From an uncultured Phycisphaerales bacterium (GTDB lineage Bacteria; Planctomycetota; Phycisphaerae; WQYP01): a stretch of 12,455 nucleotides of DNA. The notes below the pieces were generated by a model that saw only the letters and a program-made list of their open reading frames with translations, was not told where the DNA came from and did not search any database. This document shows positions 1 to 7,406 of the stretch, in pieces. Location: NCBI GenBank assembly GCA_937901265.1, contig CALCHA010000675.1, positions 1 to 12,455 of the forward strand, written 5' to 3'. A program made the position numbers and the translations under genes. Position 1 is the stretch's first letter. The number at the start of each line of letters is the position of its first letter.

Positions 1-17
1 CGGCGCACGCGCCCGAG

Positions 18-23
18 TAGAAT
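18..23 (+). promoter_or_regulatory. -10-like hexamer, possible leaderless start
   Basis: TAGAAT matches the sigma-70 consensus TATAAT at 5 of 6 positions and ends 6 nt before the ATG at 30. Transcription would therefore begin at or within a base or two of the start codon, giving a leaderless mRNA. No Shine-Dalgarno sequence lies between the hexamer and the ATG, which fits. A -35 element would fall outside the window, so this rests on one hexamer only. Confidence 0.3.
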
Positions 24-29
24 GCCCGG

Positions 30-1949
30 ATGGAAAAACTCGTCCTGGATAACCCGCGCTACCCCTGGCTTGGGACTGGCCTGCTGCTGCTGCTCTCGCT
101 GCTCGTCTTCGCTCCCGTCATCTTTGGCGGCCAGTTCTTCTGGGACGATTACCTCCTCCTGGTGAACAACCCGCTGGTGCACGATCAGACCGGGTTTCTC
201 GGTCTGCATGGCCTGTACCGCGTCTGGTTCACCACCGAAAATCCCGATTACTTCCCGCTCACCTCCACGCTCTTCTGGGCGGAATGGCGGCTCTTCGGCA
301 ACACTCCGCTCGATGCGGCCTTCCAACCCTATCACCTGGTCAATGCCCTGCTGCATGGCGGGGCCGCGATCTTCCTGTGGCGGACGCTGCGGCATCTGCG
401 CGTGCGGGGGGCGCTGCTCGCCGCGCTGCTGTTTGTCGTGCATCCGGTGAATGCCGAGACCGGGGCCTGGATTGCCGAGGGAAAGAACACGCTTTCGGTC
501 TGTCTGATGCTGGCGTCGGCGCTGCTCTGGGTGCGGAGCGAGAACCGGGGCGATCGGGGGCTGTACGCCGCGTCGCTTGGCGTTTTCCTGCTGGCGCTGC
601 TGGCCAAAACCTCGGTGGTGATGCTGCCGGTCGTGCTGTTGCTGTTGCTGTGGTATCGGGGTCGCGCCACGCCGGCGGCGATTCTGCGCACCCTGCCCTA
701 TTTTGTCCTCTCGCTGGTTCTGGGGCTGGTGACGATCTGGTTCCAGATGCACCGCTCGATTCAGGATGCGGTGGTGCGCGACGACGGCTTTGTCTCGCGC
801 CTGGCGACGGCCGGCTGCGCCCTGTGGTTTTACCTGCTCAAGGCCTGCGTGCCGGTGTGGATTTCCTTTTCCTATGCCCGCTGGAACGTGCTGGATGCGG
901 GCTACATCCTGGCGTTTCTGCCGCTCGCGTTGATGTTGATCCTGCTGGTGATTCTGTGGGCGCTGCGGCGGCGGATCGGGCGGGGCTACGTGGTCGCCCT
1001 GGCCGCTTACATCGCACTGCTGCTGCCGATGCTGGGTTTCGTGAACATTTTTTTCATGCGTTATTCGCTGGTGTCGGACCACTGGCAGTACGCCGCCATG
1101 CCGGTGTTTTGTGCCGCCGCCGCGTCGACGATGGTGTGGCTGCTTCGCGGTCGCGGGGTCAGGGCGTGGAACATCACCTGGGGGGTGGCGCTGCTGCTGC
1201 TTGCCGGGCTTGCCCTGGACAGCGCTTCGATTGCCTCCATCTACCGCACGTCCGAGAGCGTGTGGGCGGACGTATTGCGGCACGATCCCGATTCCTGGCT
1301 GGCCAACGAGCGCCTGGGCGAGATGCTGCTGGAACGCGGCCGCACGGATCCGAACAGCATTCCCCATGCCCTGGTGTACCTGCAACGGGTGGTCACGCTG
1401 CGGCCCGATCTAGCGGTCGGCTATACGAACCTGGGCAACGCCTACTTGGCGCTGAATCAGGTGGATGAGGCACGGCGGCTGTACGAAAAGGGCGTGAACG
1501 CGCCCGTTGGCAGTCGGGTCGAGCGCGCCATCGCGCATGTCAACCTCGGCCTTCTGGACCGCCGCACCGGCGACGCCGCCGGCGCCGAGCGTCAATTCGA
1601 GCAGGCCGTCCGGATCAATCCCGATTCCACCTACAGCTGGCTCAACCTCGGTGTATCGCGCCTGGCGCGCAACGATCTTTCAGGAGCACGGGCGGCGTTT
1701 CAACGGTCGGTCGCGGCGGATGAGACGTTCGTCGAGCCGCGACTGCAGCTTGCCTCCGTCGCCTATCGGCTGGGGGACCGAGCGACCGCGCTCGAGCAGG
1801 TGCACGCCGTCCTCCGCATCGAACCGCAGAATAGCATTGCCTTGCAGATGAACGCGGCGTTGGAAAACGGCGTCGGTGGGCAAGAAGGCGCTGCCGGCGG
1901 TGCCGCCGAGGGGCCCATCGGATCCACCGCTCCGGCAACGGCTCCCTGA
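30..1949 (+). CDS. Multispanning membrane protein with C-terminal TPR repeats (TMTC-like, GT-C fold)
   Basis: The 639-residue product has a hydrophobic N-terminal two-thirds with many membrane segments (first at about residues 13-33, last near 385-402) and a soluble C-terminal TPR array from about 415 to 610. Its tail is Gly/Ala/Pro-rich. The first loop carries Asp39-Asp40 in FFWDDYLLL, where GT-C glycosyltransferases hold their catalytic acidic residue. The blocks VHPVNAETGAWIAEGKN (about 137-153) and SLVSDHWQYAAMP resemble the core of TMTC-type O-mannosyltransferases and bacterial relatives. By family it may transfer a sugar from a lipid-linked donor to exported proteins, with the TPRs binding acceptor or partner; the activity is inferred. 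The ATG at 30 starts directly before the first membrane segment. There is no Shine-Dalgarno site, but a -10-like hexamer sits 6 nt upstream. An 80-bp gap separates it from the next TPR gene, so co-transcription is possible. It could instead be a non-enzymatic membrane TPR scaffold. Confidence 0.8.
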   Translation: MEKLVLDNPRYPWLGTGLLLLLSLLVFAPVIFGGQFFWDDYLLLVNNPLVHDQTGFLGLHGLYRVWFTTENPDYFPLTSTLFWAEWRLFGNTPLDAAFQPYHLVNALLHGGAAIFLWRTLRHLRVRGALLAALLFVVHPVNAETGAWIAEGKNTLSVCLMLASALLWVRSENRGDRGLYAASLGVFLLALLAKTSVVMLPVVLLLLLWYRGRATPAAILRTLPYFVLSLVLGLVTIWFQMHRSIQDAVVRDDGFVSRLATAGCALWFYLLKACVPVWISFSYARWNVLDAGYILAFLPLALMLILLVILWALRRRIGRGYVVALAAYIALLLPMLGFVNIFFMRYSLVSDHWQYAAMPVFCAAAASTMVWLLRGRGVRAWNITWGVALLLLAGLALDSASIASIYRTSESVWADVLRHDPDSWLANERLGEMLLERGRTDPNSIPHALVYLQRVVTLRPDLAVGYTNLGNAYLALNQVDEARRLYEKGVNAPVGSRVERAIAHVNLGLLDRRTGDAAGAERQFEQAVRINPDSTYSWLNLGVSRLARNDLSGARAAFQRSVAADETFVEPRLQLASVAYRLGDRATALEQVHAVLRIEPQNSIALQMNAALENGVGGQEGAAGGAAEGPIGSTAPATAP

Positions 1950-2029
1950 AGACTCCGCCGCGGTCTCTTCCCTTGCGGCATCGCGTTTGATAGCATCGGG
2001 TCTGTTGTCGAGTCGGAGACGAGCCCCTC

Positions 2030-3361
2030 ATGACCGAGTGGGATGAAGCGGAACATCGCGTGGAAAAGGCGCACGAACTCTACGAGCGCGGCCACTGGCA
2101 GGAAGCGCTCGACGAGCTCGAGGCGGCGATCGCCATCAATCCGTACAACGGATCGTGGCACTACAACCTCGGTTTGACCTACGACGCGCTGGACCGCTTC
2201 AGCGATGCCATCCAGGCCTACCGCAGTGCCCTGCAGATCGACCCCGACGATGTGGAAGTGCTTCTCGCCCTCGGGCGCGACCTCAACCGTGCCGGCGAGT
2301 TCGATCAGGCCATTGTTCAGTTTGAACATGTCGAGGCCGTCGATGCCTCCATCGAAGCCTGCTATTGCCACCGCATCGTCGCCTACGCCGAAAAGGGCGA
2401 CCACGAGCGGGCCGAGGAAATGTTTTATCTCGCCCGCCAGTATCGCGAAAAATGTCCCCTCTGCCTTTACCACGTGGGCAATTCGCTCTTTTCCCGGGGC
2501 ATGTTTGATCGCGCCCTCTGGTGCTGGCAGCAGGTCCAGGAAATCGACCCCGAGTACCCCCAGGTCCACGCCCGCATCGGCGACGCCTGCTGGGCCAAGG
2601 GACAACTCGCCGAGGCCCGCGGACACTTCATTGAGGAGCTGCGCTCCAGCCCCGGCGACCTCGATGTCCTGCTCGATCTGGGGGAACTCCTCGTCGAGAT
2701 GGGCGACCTCTCCGCCGCCGCCGAAAAATTCCGCCACGTGCTCGAACTGCAGCCCGACGAGTGCACCGCTCATTTTCATCTCGGCGAGCTGGCCCACGAT
2801 GCCGGCGATCTCAACGGGGCGCTCGAACAGTTCCGCCGGGTCGTGAAAAAAGATCGCGCCTACCCGGCGGCCCATCTCAAGCTGGCGGAGATTTATCACC
2901 AGCAGGGAGCCCGCTCCGAAGCCCTCTACCACGCCAACTGCGAGCTCGCCCAGCAGGATCACGATGAGGAAACGCTCCTCGATCTGGGCTGCATGCTGAT
3001 GGACCTCGGGCAGCTTGGATCCGCGGAAGTGGCGTTCAATCGCGTCCTGGGGGCCAACCCGCGCAGCGCCGCGGCGCGGCACAACCTGGCCGTCGTCCTC
3101 CTGATGGCCGGCCGCACCGATGAAGGCATCGCGCAGGCACGCCACGCGTTGCGCATCCAACCCAAGTACATGGTCGCCATGCACAACCTCGCGACCGCTT
3201 ACCTGACCAAAAAAGATTTTGCCCGTGCCCGCTTCTGGCTCCGCGAGGCCCTCGATATCGCCCCCGACGATTCTGAACTTAAGCAGCTCCGCACCAAAGT
3301 CCGCGTCGCCACCTGGCTGCACACCGCCCGCAACCTGCCCGGCAAGCTCCTCGGCCGCTGA
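2030..3361 (+). CDS. Soluble TPR-repeat protein
   Basis: The 443-residue protein is almost wholly tandem TPR units, about a dozen, from residue 7 to about 425. Typical signatures include WHYNLGLTYDALDRFSDAIQAYRSALQIDP (split across residues 43-72), AHFHLGELAHDAGDLNGALEQF and AMHNLATAYLTKKDFARARFWL. It has no signal peptide, membrane segment or catalytic domain, so it is probably a cytoplasmic protein-protein scaffold. An odd detail is a Cys cluster: Cys111 and Cys113 (CYC), then Cys142 and Cys145 (CPLC), spaced as in a small metal site between repeats. It lies 80 bp downstream of the membrane TPR gene on the same strand, and the two may be functionally linked, but nothing in the sequence proves it. 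Ribosome binding is weak: the nearest purine run, GGAG, is about 12 nt upstream of the ATG. The identity of the fold is certain; the partner and role are unknown. Confidence 0.85.
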   Translation: MTEWDEAEHRVEKAHELYERGHWQEALDELEAAIAINPYNGSWHYNLGLTYDALDRFSDAIQAYRSALQIDPDDVEVLLALGRDLNRAGEFDQAIVQFEHVEAVDASIEACYCHRIVAYAEKGDHERAEEMFYLARQYREKCPLCLYHVGNSLFSRGMFDRALWCWQQVQEIDPEYPQVHARIGDACWAKGQLAEARGHFIEELRSSPGDLDVLLDLGELLVEMGDLSAAAEKFRHVLELQPDECTAHFHLGELAHDAGDLNGALEQFRRVVKKDRAYPAAHLKLAEIYHQQGARSEALYHANCELAQQDHDEETLLDLGCMLMDLGQLGSAEVAFNRVLGANPRSAAARHNLAVVLLMAGRTDEGIAQARHALRIQPKYMVAMHNLATAYLTKKDFARARFWLREALDIAPDDSELKQLRTKVRVATWLHTARNLPGKLLGR

Positions 3362-3370
3362 AAAAAAACG

Positions 3371-4204
3371 TTACGTCGCCTTCCGCACCGCCAGCTGCAG
3401 GTGACTCGCCCGCGCCGCCGCCGTCGGTTCAGACTGCAGCCGCGTCTCCAAATCGATCAGCACCTCCAGCGCCCGCTCCGTCTCGAAGAGCTTTTTGTTC
3501 TGCCGCGCCGGGATGATCATTTTGCCAATGCGCGACACGACCTCGAACCCCTTGGCCCTCACCAGCGAGTCGATTTGCCCCGGCGTGAACATGTGCACGT
3601 CGAACTGCTCCGCCACGTTTTTCGTCAGCCACTCGGTCTTGCCCGACTTCACAAACGCCGCCAGCGCCTCCAGGTTGCCCGCGGCGATGAAGTGGTCGAT
3701 CGCCGCCAGGTGGTTGTCCACCGTGAACACGAAGATCCCCCCCGGCGCCAGCAGCCGATGCACTTCCGACAAACAGCGGCCCGGATCGGAGCAGATCGAC
3801 ACGACGTCGCCCATCGCCGTCACCAGTGAAAAATGACTCTCGGGGAACGCGCGCAGGTCCACCGCGTCCGCCTCCTGCACCGTCGCCTTCGCCACTTTTC
3901 CCGCCAGGTCGGGCTGCTCCTTCCACACGTCGAGCTTCTTTTGCACCTCGTCCAGCATCTTCGCCGAGAGATCCGTGAAGGTCGTCGGATAACCCCCCTT
4001 CAGCAGCTTCAGCCCCCATTTGCCCGTGCCGCAGCCCAAATCCATGACCGCGGCGGTCGCATCGCGCGGCAAAAAGGGCTTCAGGTGGTTCCACGTGATC
4101 CGGTCGTGGAATTCCCAGAACGGGTCATCGTAAATTTTGTCATATTTCGCCGCCACGCGGTCGTGGAAGCGGCGGTTGGGCTCATTGACGCGGTGGCGGG
4201 GCAT
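3371..4204 (-). CDS. Class I SAM-dependent methyltransferase
   Basis: The 277-residue protein has a Rossmann methyltransferase core. Motif I is VMDLGCGTGKWG (about residues 53-64), the acidic end of strand 2 is TFTDLS (75-80), and the post-motif block LLAPGGIFVFTVDN (151-164) is typical of the Methyltransf_11/25 group. The C-terminal 60 residues (KMIIPARQNKK and onward) are probably the substrate cap. The substrate cannot be read from sequence; small metabolites, quinones and sugars are all precedented. I chose the ATG at 4204 because GAGAG lies 5 nt upstream. A TTG at 4216 would add four residues but has no ribosome site. The gene ends 9 bp from the stop of the convergent TPR gene, with an eight-A run (eight U in this gene's transcript) between them and no real hairpin. 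On its 5' side it diverges from the amidase gene. Confidence 0.9.
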   Translation of the reverse strand: MPRHRVNEPNRRFHDRVAAKYDKIYDDPFWEFHDRITWNHLKPFLPRDATAAVMDLGCGTGKWGLKLLKGGYPTTFTDLSAKMLDEVQKKLDVWKEQPDLAGKVAKATVQEADAVDLRAFPESHFSLVTAMGDVVSICSDPGRCLSEVHRLLAPGGIFVFTVDNHLAAIDHFIAAGNLEALAAFVKSGKTEWLTKNVAEQFDVHMFTPGQIDSLVRAKGFEVVSRIGKMIIPARQNKKLFETERALEVLIDLETRLQSEPTAAARASHLQLAVRKAT

Positions 4205-4312
4205 GGAATCTCTCAATCATCGGACGAGTCGTTTTTTTTGAAGGGGCCGGGTCGATATGCTACTCCCTTCTTCCACCCCAGGGCCAGCGCTCGAGCAACC
4301 ATACCAGCGCGA

Positions 4313-5173
4313 ATGATGGGCGAGCAAACGATGTGCGATGACTGCAGGGAGGCCAGCCAGACGGTCCGAGTCTTCACGCGGCGCGCCATGCTTGCGCTCA
4401 CATCGGGGGCGCTCGGTGCCGCGGCCATGGGCCTGTGGAGTTGCCGCCGCCAGCCCCCTGCGCCACCCCCGCCCCATCCCGACGAGGACGAAGGCGGCCC
4501 CGCCACCACCTCCCAGCGGGCCCCGGCACCCGATCTCGGCGATGAAGTCTTCCCCGATGCCGCCGGCCACGCCATCGCCAGCCCCACCGACGCACCGGTC
4601 ATCATCGTCCCCCGCGCTGACTGGACCCCCTCCCGACCCAACCTCAACGAAATCGTCGTGATGAACGGCATCTCCCGCCTCACCGTCCACCACACCGCCG
4701 GCGAACAGACCAACGCCTGGGACGCCACCGTCGACACCCTCCAGGGCATTCGCAACTTCCACTCCGGCACCCAGCCCGACGAGCGCCACTGGGCAGACAT
4801 CGCCTACCACTTCGTCATTGATGGTGCCGGCCGCGCCTGGCAGGCACGGCCCCTCGCTTACCAGGGTGCCCACGTGCGCGGGCACAATGAACACAACCTC
4901 GGCATCGTCCTCATGGGCAACTTCGACAAGCAGTTCCCAGCCGCCGCCCAGCTCATCGCCCTCGCCGGACTCATCGCCTTCGTCCGCCAGCTCTACCGCA
5001 TCCCCATGGCCGAGGTGCACACCCATGGGGAACTTGGAAAAACCAACTGCCCCGGCAAAAATCTCCAGGCCTTCATGGACCGCGCCCGAAAAACCTGGGC
5101 CCTCAATGAACCCGCCTTCACCTTCACCCGCCCCGCCACTACCCCGTCAACCGCGCCAGCCACGACGCAATAA
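4313..5173 (+). CDS. N-acetylmuramoyl-L-alanine amidase (PGRP / Amidase_2), exported, probable lipoprotein
   Basis: This is a zinc amidase of the PGRP/T7-lysozyme family that cuts the lactyl-amide bond between muramic acid and the peptide stem. The family's RADW motif is at residues 101-104 of 286. Predicted zinc ligands are His126 (TVHHTAG), His238 (HTHGE) and Cys246 (TNCPGK), the last two 8 apart as in T7 lysozyme. Tyr165 (AYHFVID) occupies the catalytic Tyr position and Thr244 the position two before the Cys. The N-terminus has a Tat-like RRAML at 23-27, a hydrophobic stretch to about 41, then LWSC44, a loose lipobox, and a Pro/Asp/Glu-rich linker (48-75). Export to the cell envelope follows from this, while Tat use and lipidation are inferred. 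The start is uncertain: ATGs at 4313, 4316 and 4331 are in frame, none with a good ribosome site, and all keep the signal. Its 3' end overlaps the convergent phosphodiesterase by 35 bp. Confidence 0.9.
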   Translation: MMGEQTMCDDCREASQTVRVFTRRAMLALTSGALGAAAMGLWSCRRQPPAPPPPHPDEDEGGPATTSQRAPAPDLGDEVFPDAAGHAIASPTDAPVIIVPRADWTPSRPNLNEIVVMNGISRLTVHHTAGEQTNAWDATVDTLQGIRNFHSGTQPDERHWADIAYHFVIDGAGRAWQARPLAYQGAHVRGHNEHNLGIVLMGNFDKQFPAAAQLIALAGLIAFVRQLYRIPMAEVHTHGELGKTNCPGKNLQAFMDRARKTWALNEPAFTFTRPATTPSTAPATTQ

Positions 5174-6491
5174 GCGTCGCCGCAAAGGGCTCCGACGAGG
5201 GCAGCTCCGCATCACTCAAAATCATCGGCCAGCGCGTGGCATCATGCGTCAGCCCGTGCGATCCGCGCACCCGCTTCGCATCCTGCTCCACGCATTTCTT
5301 GACCGCATCAAAAAACAACTCCCGCGGATCGAACCCCGGCTTGCTGTGAATGTCCACGCCGAACTGCCACGCCGGCTTCTCCGCGTCGTTCAGCCACCAG
5401 TCGTGCGCAAACCACGCATCGGGATTCGCCAGCAGCACCAGCTCCCCCGAGCGGAGCGAGTTGAGCCCGAACTCCGCCAGATCATCCGCTCCGCTCAAAA
5501 TTCGCGCGACCCCGGCCGTTTTCGCCAGCACGCCCATCACTTCCGCCTCGCGCCCCGGCTTCACATACACATGCGCCACCTGGTGATCCACCATGGCAAA
5601 CGCGGCCGACGCCCCGTAGTCCACCACGACTTTGCCCGCGGGCCCCGTGACCGTCGTCAGCAGCCCCGTTTCGCGCAGCACCTTGTTGGGCATCACCGGC
5701 GTCGCCACATCGAACATTCCGTAGTCCCCCGCCACCACCAGGGTCCCCCCGCTCGCCCGCACTTTCGCCGCCAGCGGCGCCAGCAGCGCATCCACATCCG
5801 CCAAATCCTTGCCATTCTGCGAATGCGTCGGCCCCAGCCGTTGCAGGTTGTAATCCAGGTGCGGAATGTACACGAGTTGCAGGTCGGGCGACTCCCCCGC
5901 GCCCCCCTCCCACACCATCTCCGCCGCCTTGACGATCCACTGCGACGACGGCAACCCCGCCATTGGCGACCAGTAATTATGCAGCGGAAACGGCCCAAGC
6001 TTCGCCGCCAGGGTTTCGTACAGCGTTGGCGGATTCGACCAGCACGCCGTCAGCGTCTTACCGTCCGCCGTGTGCGTCGGCTTGGGCGTGATCACGATGT
6101 CCGCCGCCCCCGAACCCGTCATGTGGATGCTGTTCTGCCAGAACAGCATCGCCACCTTGCGCCTCGTCCCCTCCCAGAACCGCGGCCGCTGCAGCAGCCC
6201 GTTGCTCTGCTCCCAGAACGACACCTGCTGCCGCGTTTCCGCATGGTTCGACAGGTCCAGGTGCCCGCGCAGCTCCGGCCGATTGAACGTGTACAGCCCG
6301 TTGCAGATGATCCCATGCTCCGCCGCCGTCCCCCCCGTCGTCAGCGTCGCCTGCATCGTCGAAGTCACCGCCGGAAACACCGGCTTGTAGCTCGTCGCAT
6401 GCTTGAGCGATGACAGTGTCTCCAGCCCCGGATTCCGCTGCAAAAGCCCCGCATCCAACCCCGCCACCAACACAAAACAAACCCGCGCCAT
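5139..6491 (-). CDS. Alkaline-phosphatase-superfamily phosphodiesterase (NPP-like) with altered metal site
   Basis: The 450-residue protein follows the nucleotide pyrophosphatase/phosphodiesterase pattern. An N-terminal strand gives Asp13 (AGLDAG). The nucleophile block FPAVTSTMQATLTTG places Thr43 where NPP enzymes have their catalytic Thr, and is followed by HGIICN (59-64). The second metal block PHLDYNLQRLGP holds Asp213, and AGDYGMF holds Asp256. The last His is His412 in GSHGL. Family NPPs read D-x-x-G-H and D-H-G-M at the middle two blocks; here the His positions are Gln217 and Tyr257. Hydrolysis of a phosphodiester or related bond is therefore likely in kind, but metal number and substrate are open. 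No signal peptide is evident, so it is probably cytoplasmic. The ATG at 6491 is fixed by AAGGAG 5 nt upstream, although the reading frame stays open further 5'. It is divergent from comB, and its 3' end overlaps the convergent amidase gene. Confidence 0.85.
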   Translation of the reverse strand: MARVCFVLVAGLDAGLLQRNPGLETLSSLKHATSYKPVFPAVTSTMQATLTTGGTAAEHGIICNGLYTFNRPELRGHLDLSNHAETRQQVSFWEQSNGLLQRPRFWEGTRRKVAMLFWQNSIHMTGSGAADIVITPKPTHTADGKTLTACWSNPPTLYETLAAKLGPFPLHNYWSPMAGLPSSQWIVKAAEMVWEGGAGESPDLQLVYIPHLDYNLQRLGPTHSQNGKDLADVDALLAPLAAKVRASGGTLVVAGDYGMFDVATPVMPNKVLRETGLLTTVTGPAGKVVVDYGASAAFAMVDHQVAHVYVKPGREAEVMGVLAKTAGVARILSGADDLAEFGLNSLRSGELVLLANPDAWFAHDWWLNDAEKPAWQFGVDIHSKPGFDPRELFFDAVKKCVEQDAKRVRGSHGLTHDATRWPMILSDAELPSSEPFAATLIASWLARLTG

Positions 6492-6496
6492 CACCA

Positions 6497-6502
6497 CTCC
6501 TT
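6497..6502 (-). promoter_or_regulatory. Strong ribosome binding site that fixes the phosphodiesterase start
   Basis: On the minus strand this reads AAGGAG, 5 nt before the ATG at 6491. It is one of the few clear Shine-Dalgarno sites in the window and settles the start in a frame that stays open for another 678 bp upstream. Confidence 0.8.
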
Positions 6503-6530
6503 CACGACAACCCCACCCGCCCGGCGTTTT

Positions 6531-6536
6531 ACTATA
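6531..6536 (-). promoter_or_regulatory. -10-like element for the phosphodiesterase gene
   Basis: The minus strand reads TATAGT, 5 of 6 to TATAAT, in an otherwise GC-rich spacer. It implies a leader of roughly 30 nt carrying the ribosome site. No convincing -35 hexamer lies 16-18 bp upstream, so this is tentative. Confidence 0.25.
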
Positions 6537-6597
6537 GCTCCACAGTTTCCGAAAGCCCCCCAACCCGCTAAGGTAGTCGTGACGTGACGCCCTCGTA

Positions 6598-6632
6598 TCT
6601 TCTGACTTCTCTCTTCTGACTTCTGACTTCTC
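6598..6632 (+). repeat. CT-rich short tandem repeat in the comB leader
   Basis: The heptamer TTCTGAC occurs at 6600-6606, 6614-6620 and 6621-6627. The 12-mer TTCTGACTTCTC occurs twice, at 6600-6611 and 6621-6632. The tract has a strong pyrimidine bias on the plus strand and ends 4 nt before the comB ATG, occupying the place where a ribosome site would be. Its role is unknown. Confidence 0.75.
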
Positions 6633-6636
6633 AACC

Positions 6637-7389
6637 ATGATCGACGTTCTCCTCACCCCCGCCGCCCTCGACGCCGCCGCCCACAGCGGCATGCTGGCCA
6701 ATGCCCAGGTCGTCATTCTCGATGTCCTGCGGGCCACCTCGACCATCGTCACCGCGCTGCACGCCGGGGCGCGCGAGGTCCGCCTCTTCCCCTCCCTCGA
6801 CGATGCCCGCAGCGCCCGCGCCGCCTGGTTGCCCGCGCAGGGGCCCGTGCTTCTCGCCGGCGAAGTGCAATGTCTCAAGCCCGACGATTTCGACACCGGC
6901 AATTCGCCCCGCGAAATGGTCACCGAAAAGGTCGGCGGCGCCACGCTCCTGCTCGCGACCACCAACGGCACCCGCACCGCCGCCAAAGCCCGCTCCGCCC
7001 GCAAGCTCTTCGCCGCCTCCCTCCTCAACGCCTCCGCCACCGCCGCCGCCCTCCTCCCCGCCCTCGACGAAGGCCACACCTTCTTCGCCTGTGCCGGCAC
7101 CGGCGGCGCGCTGGCCTTGGAAGACGCTCTGGGTGCCGGCGCCATCCTCTTCGCCCTTCTCGCCTCCACCTACCGCGCCGACCTGCCCTTCTCCGACAGC
7201 GCCTGGCTCGCCTACCACGCCTTCGCCGGCACCCGCGCCCGCCTCGCCGCCGCCCTCCGCCTCGGCCTCGGCGGCCTCAACGTCATCGACGCCGGCCTCG
7301 AAGACGACATCGACCACGCCGCCCACCTCGACGCCCTCCCCCTCATCGCCGCCATCGACCCCATCACCCTCACCGTCCTCCGTGTGTGA
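6637..7389 (+). CDS. comB: 2-phosphosulfolactate phosphatase family protein (ComB)
   Basis: ComB is a Mg-dependent acid phosphatase that removes phosphate from 2-phosphosulfolactate, the second step of one coenzyme M route. The 250-residue length is normal for the family. Its blocks are present in order: VVILDVLRATSTIVTAL (25-41), GEVQCLKPDDFDTGNSP (75-91), LLATTNGTRTAA (105-116), ACAGTGGALALEDALGAGA (151-169) and GLEDDIDHAAHLD (220-232). No comA (phosphosulfolactate synthase), comC or other coenzyme M gene is in the window, so the true substrate here may be a related phosphoester. The start has no Shine-Dalgarno site; a CT repeat takes up the leader. Codons end overwhelmingly in C. The gene diverges from the phosphodiesterase and stops 71 bp before the toxin-antitoxin pair. 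The family call is firm; the pathway role is inferred. Confidence 0.9.
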   Translation: MIDVLLTPAALDAAAHSGMLANAQVVILDVLRATSTIVTALHAGAREVRLFPSLDDARSARAAWLPAQGPVLLAGEVQCLKPDDFDTGNSPREMVTEKVGGATLLLATTNGTRTAAKARSARKLFAASLLNASATAAALLPALDEGHTFFACAGTGGALALEDALGAGAILFALLASTYRADLPFSDSAWLAYHAFAGTRARLAAALRLGLGGLNVIDAGLEDDIDHAAHLDALPLIAAIDPITLTVLRV

Positions 7390-7406
7390 CGTGATTCCTC
7401 TCGGGT

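Noticed and set aside
1763..3322. A 519-codon minus-strand open frame opposite the soluble TPR gene
   Set aside because: It is an antisense shadow of a GC-rich TPR gene. The plus strand has clear repeated TPR signatures, and the antisense product has no recognisable domain.
3361..3371. A terminator between the convergent TPR and methyltransferase genes
   Set aside because: There is an eight-A run, but the only nearby inverted repeat (ACGTAACGT) is too small to form a stable hairpin.
4238..4266. A promoter for the amidase (TTGAAG with a downstream TACTCC)
   Set aside because: The -10 matches the consensus too poorly to claim.
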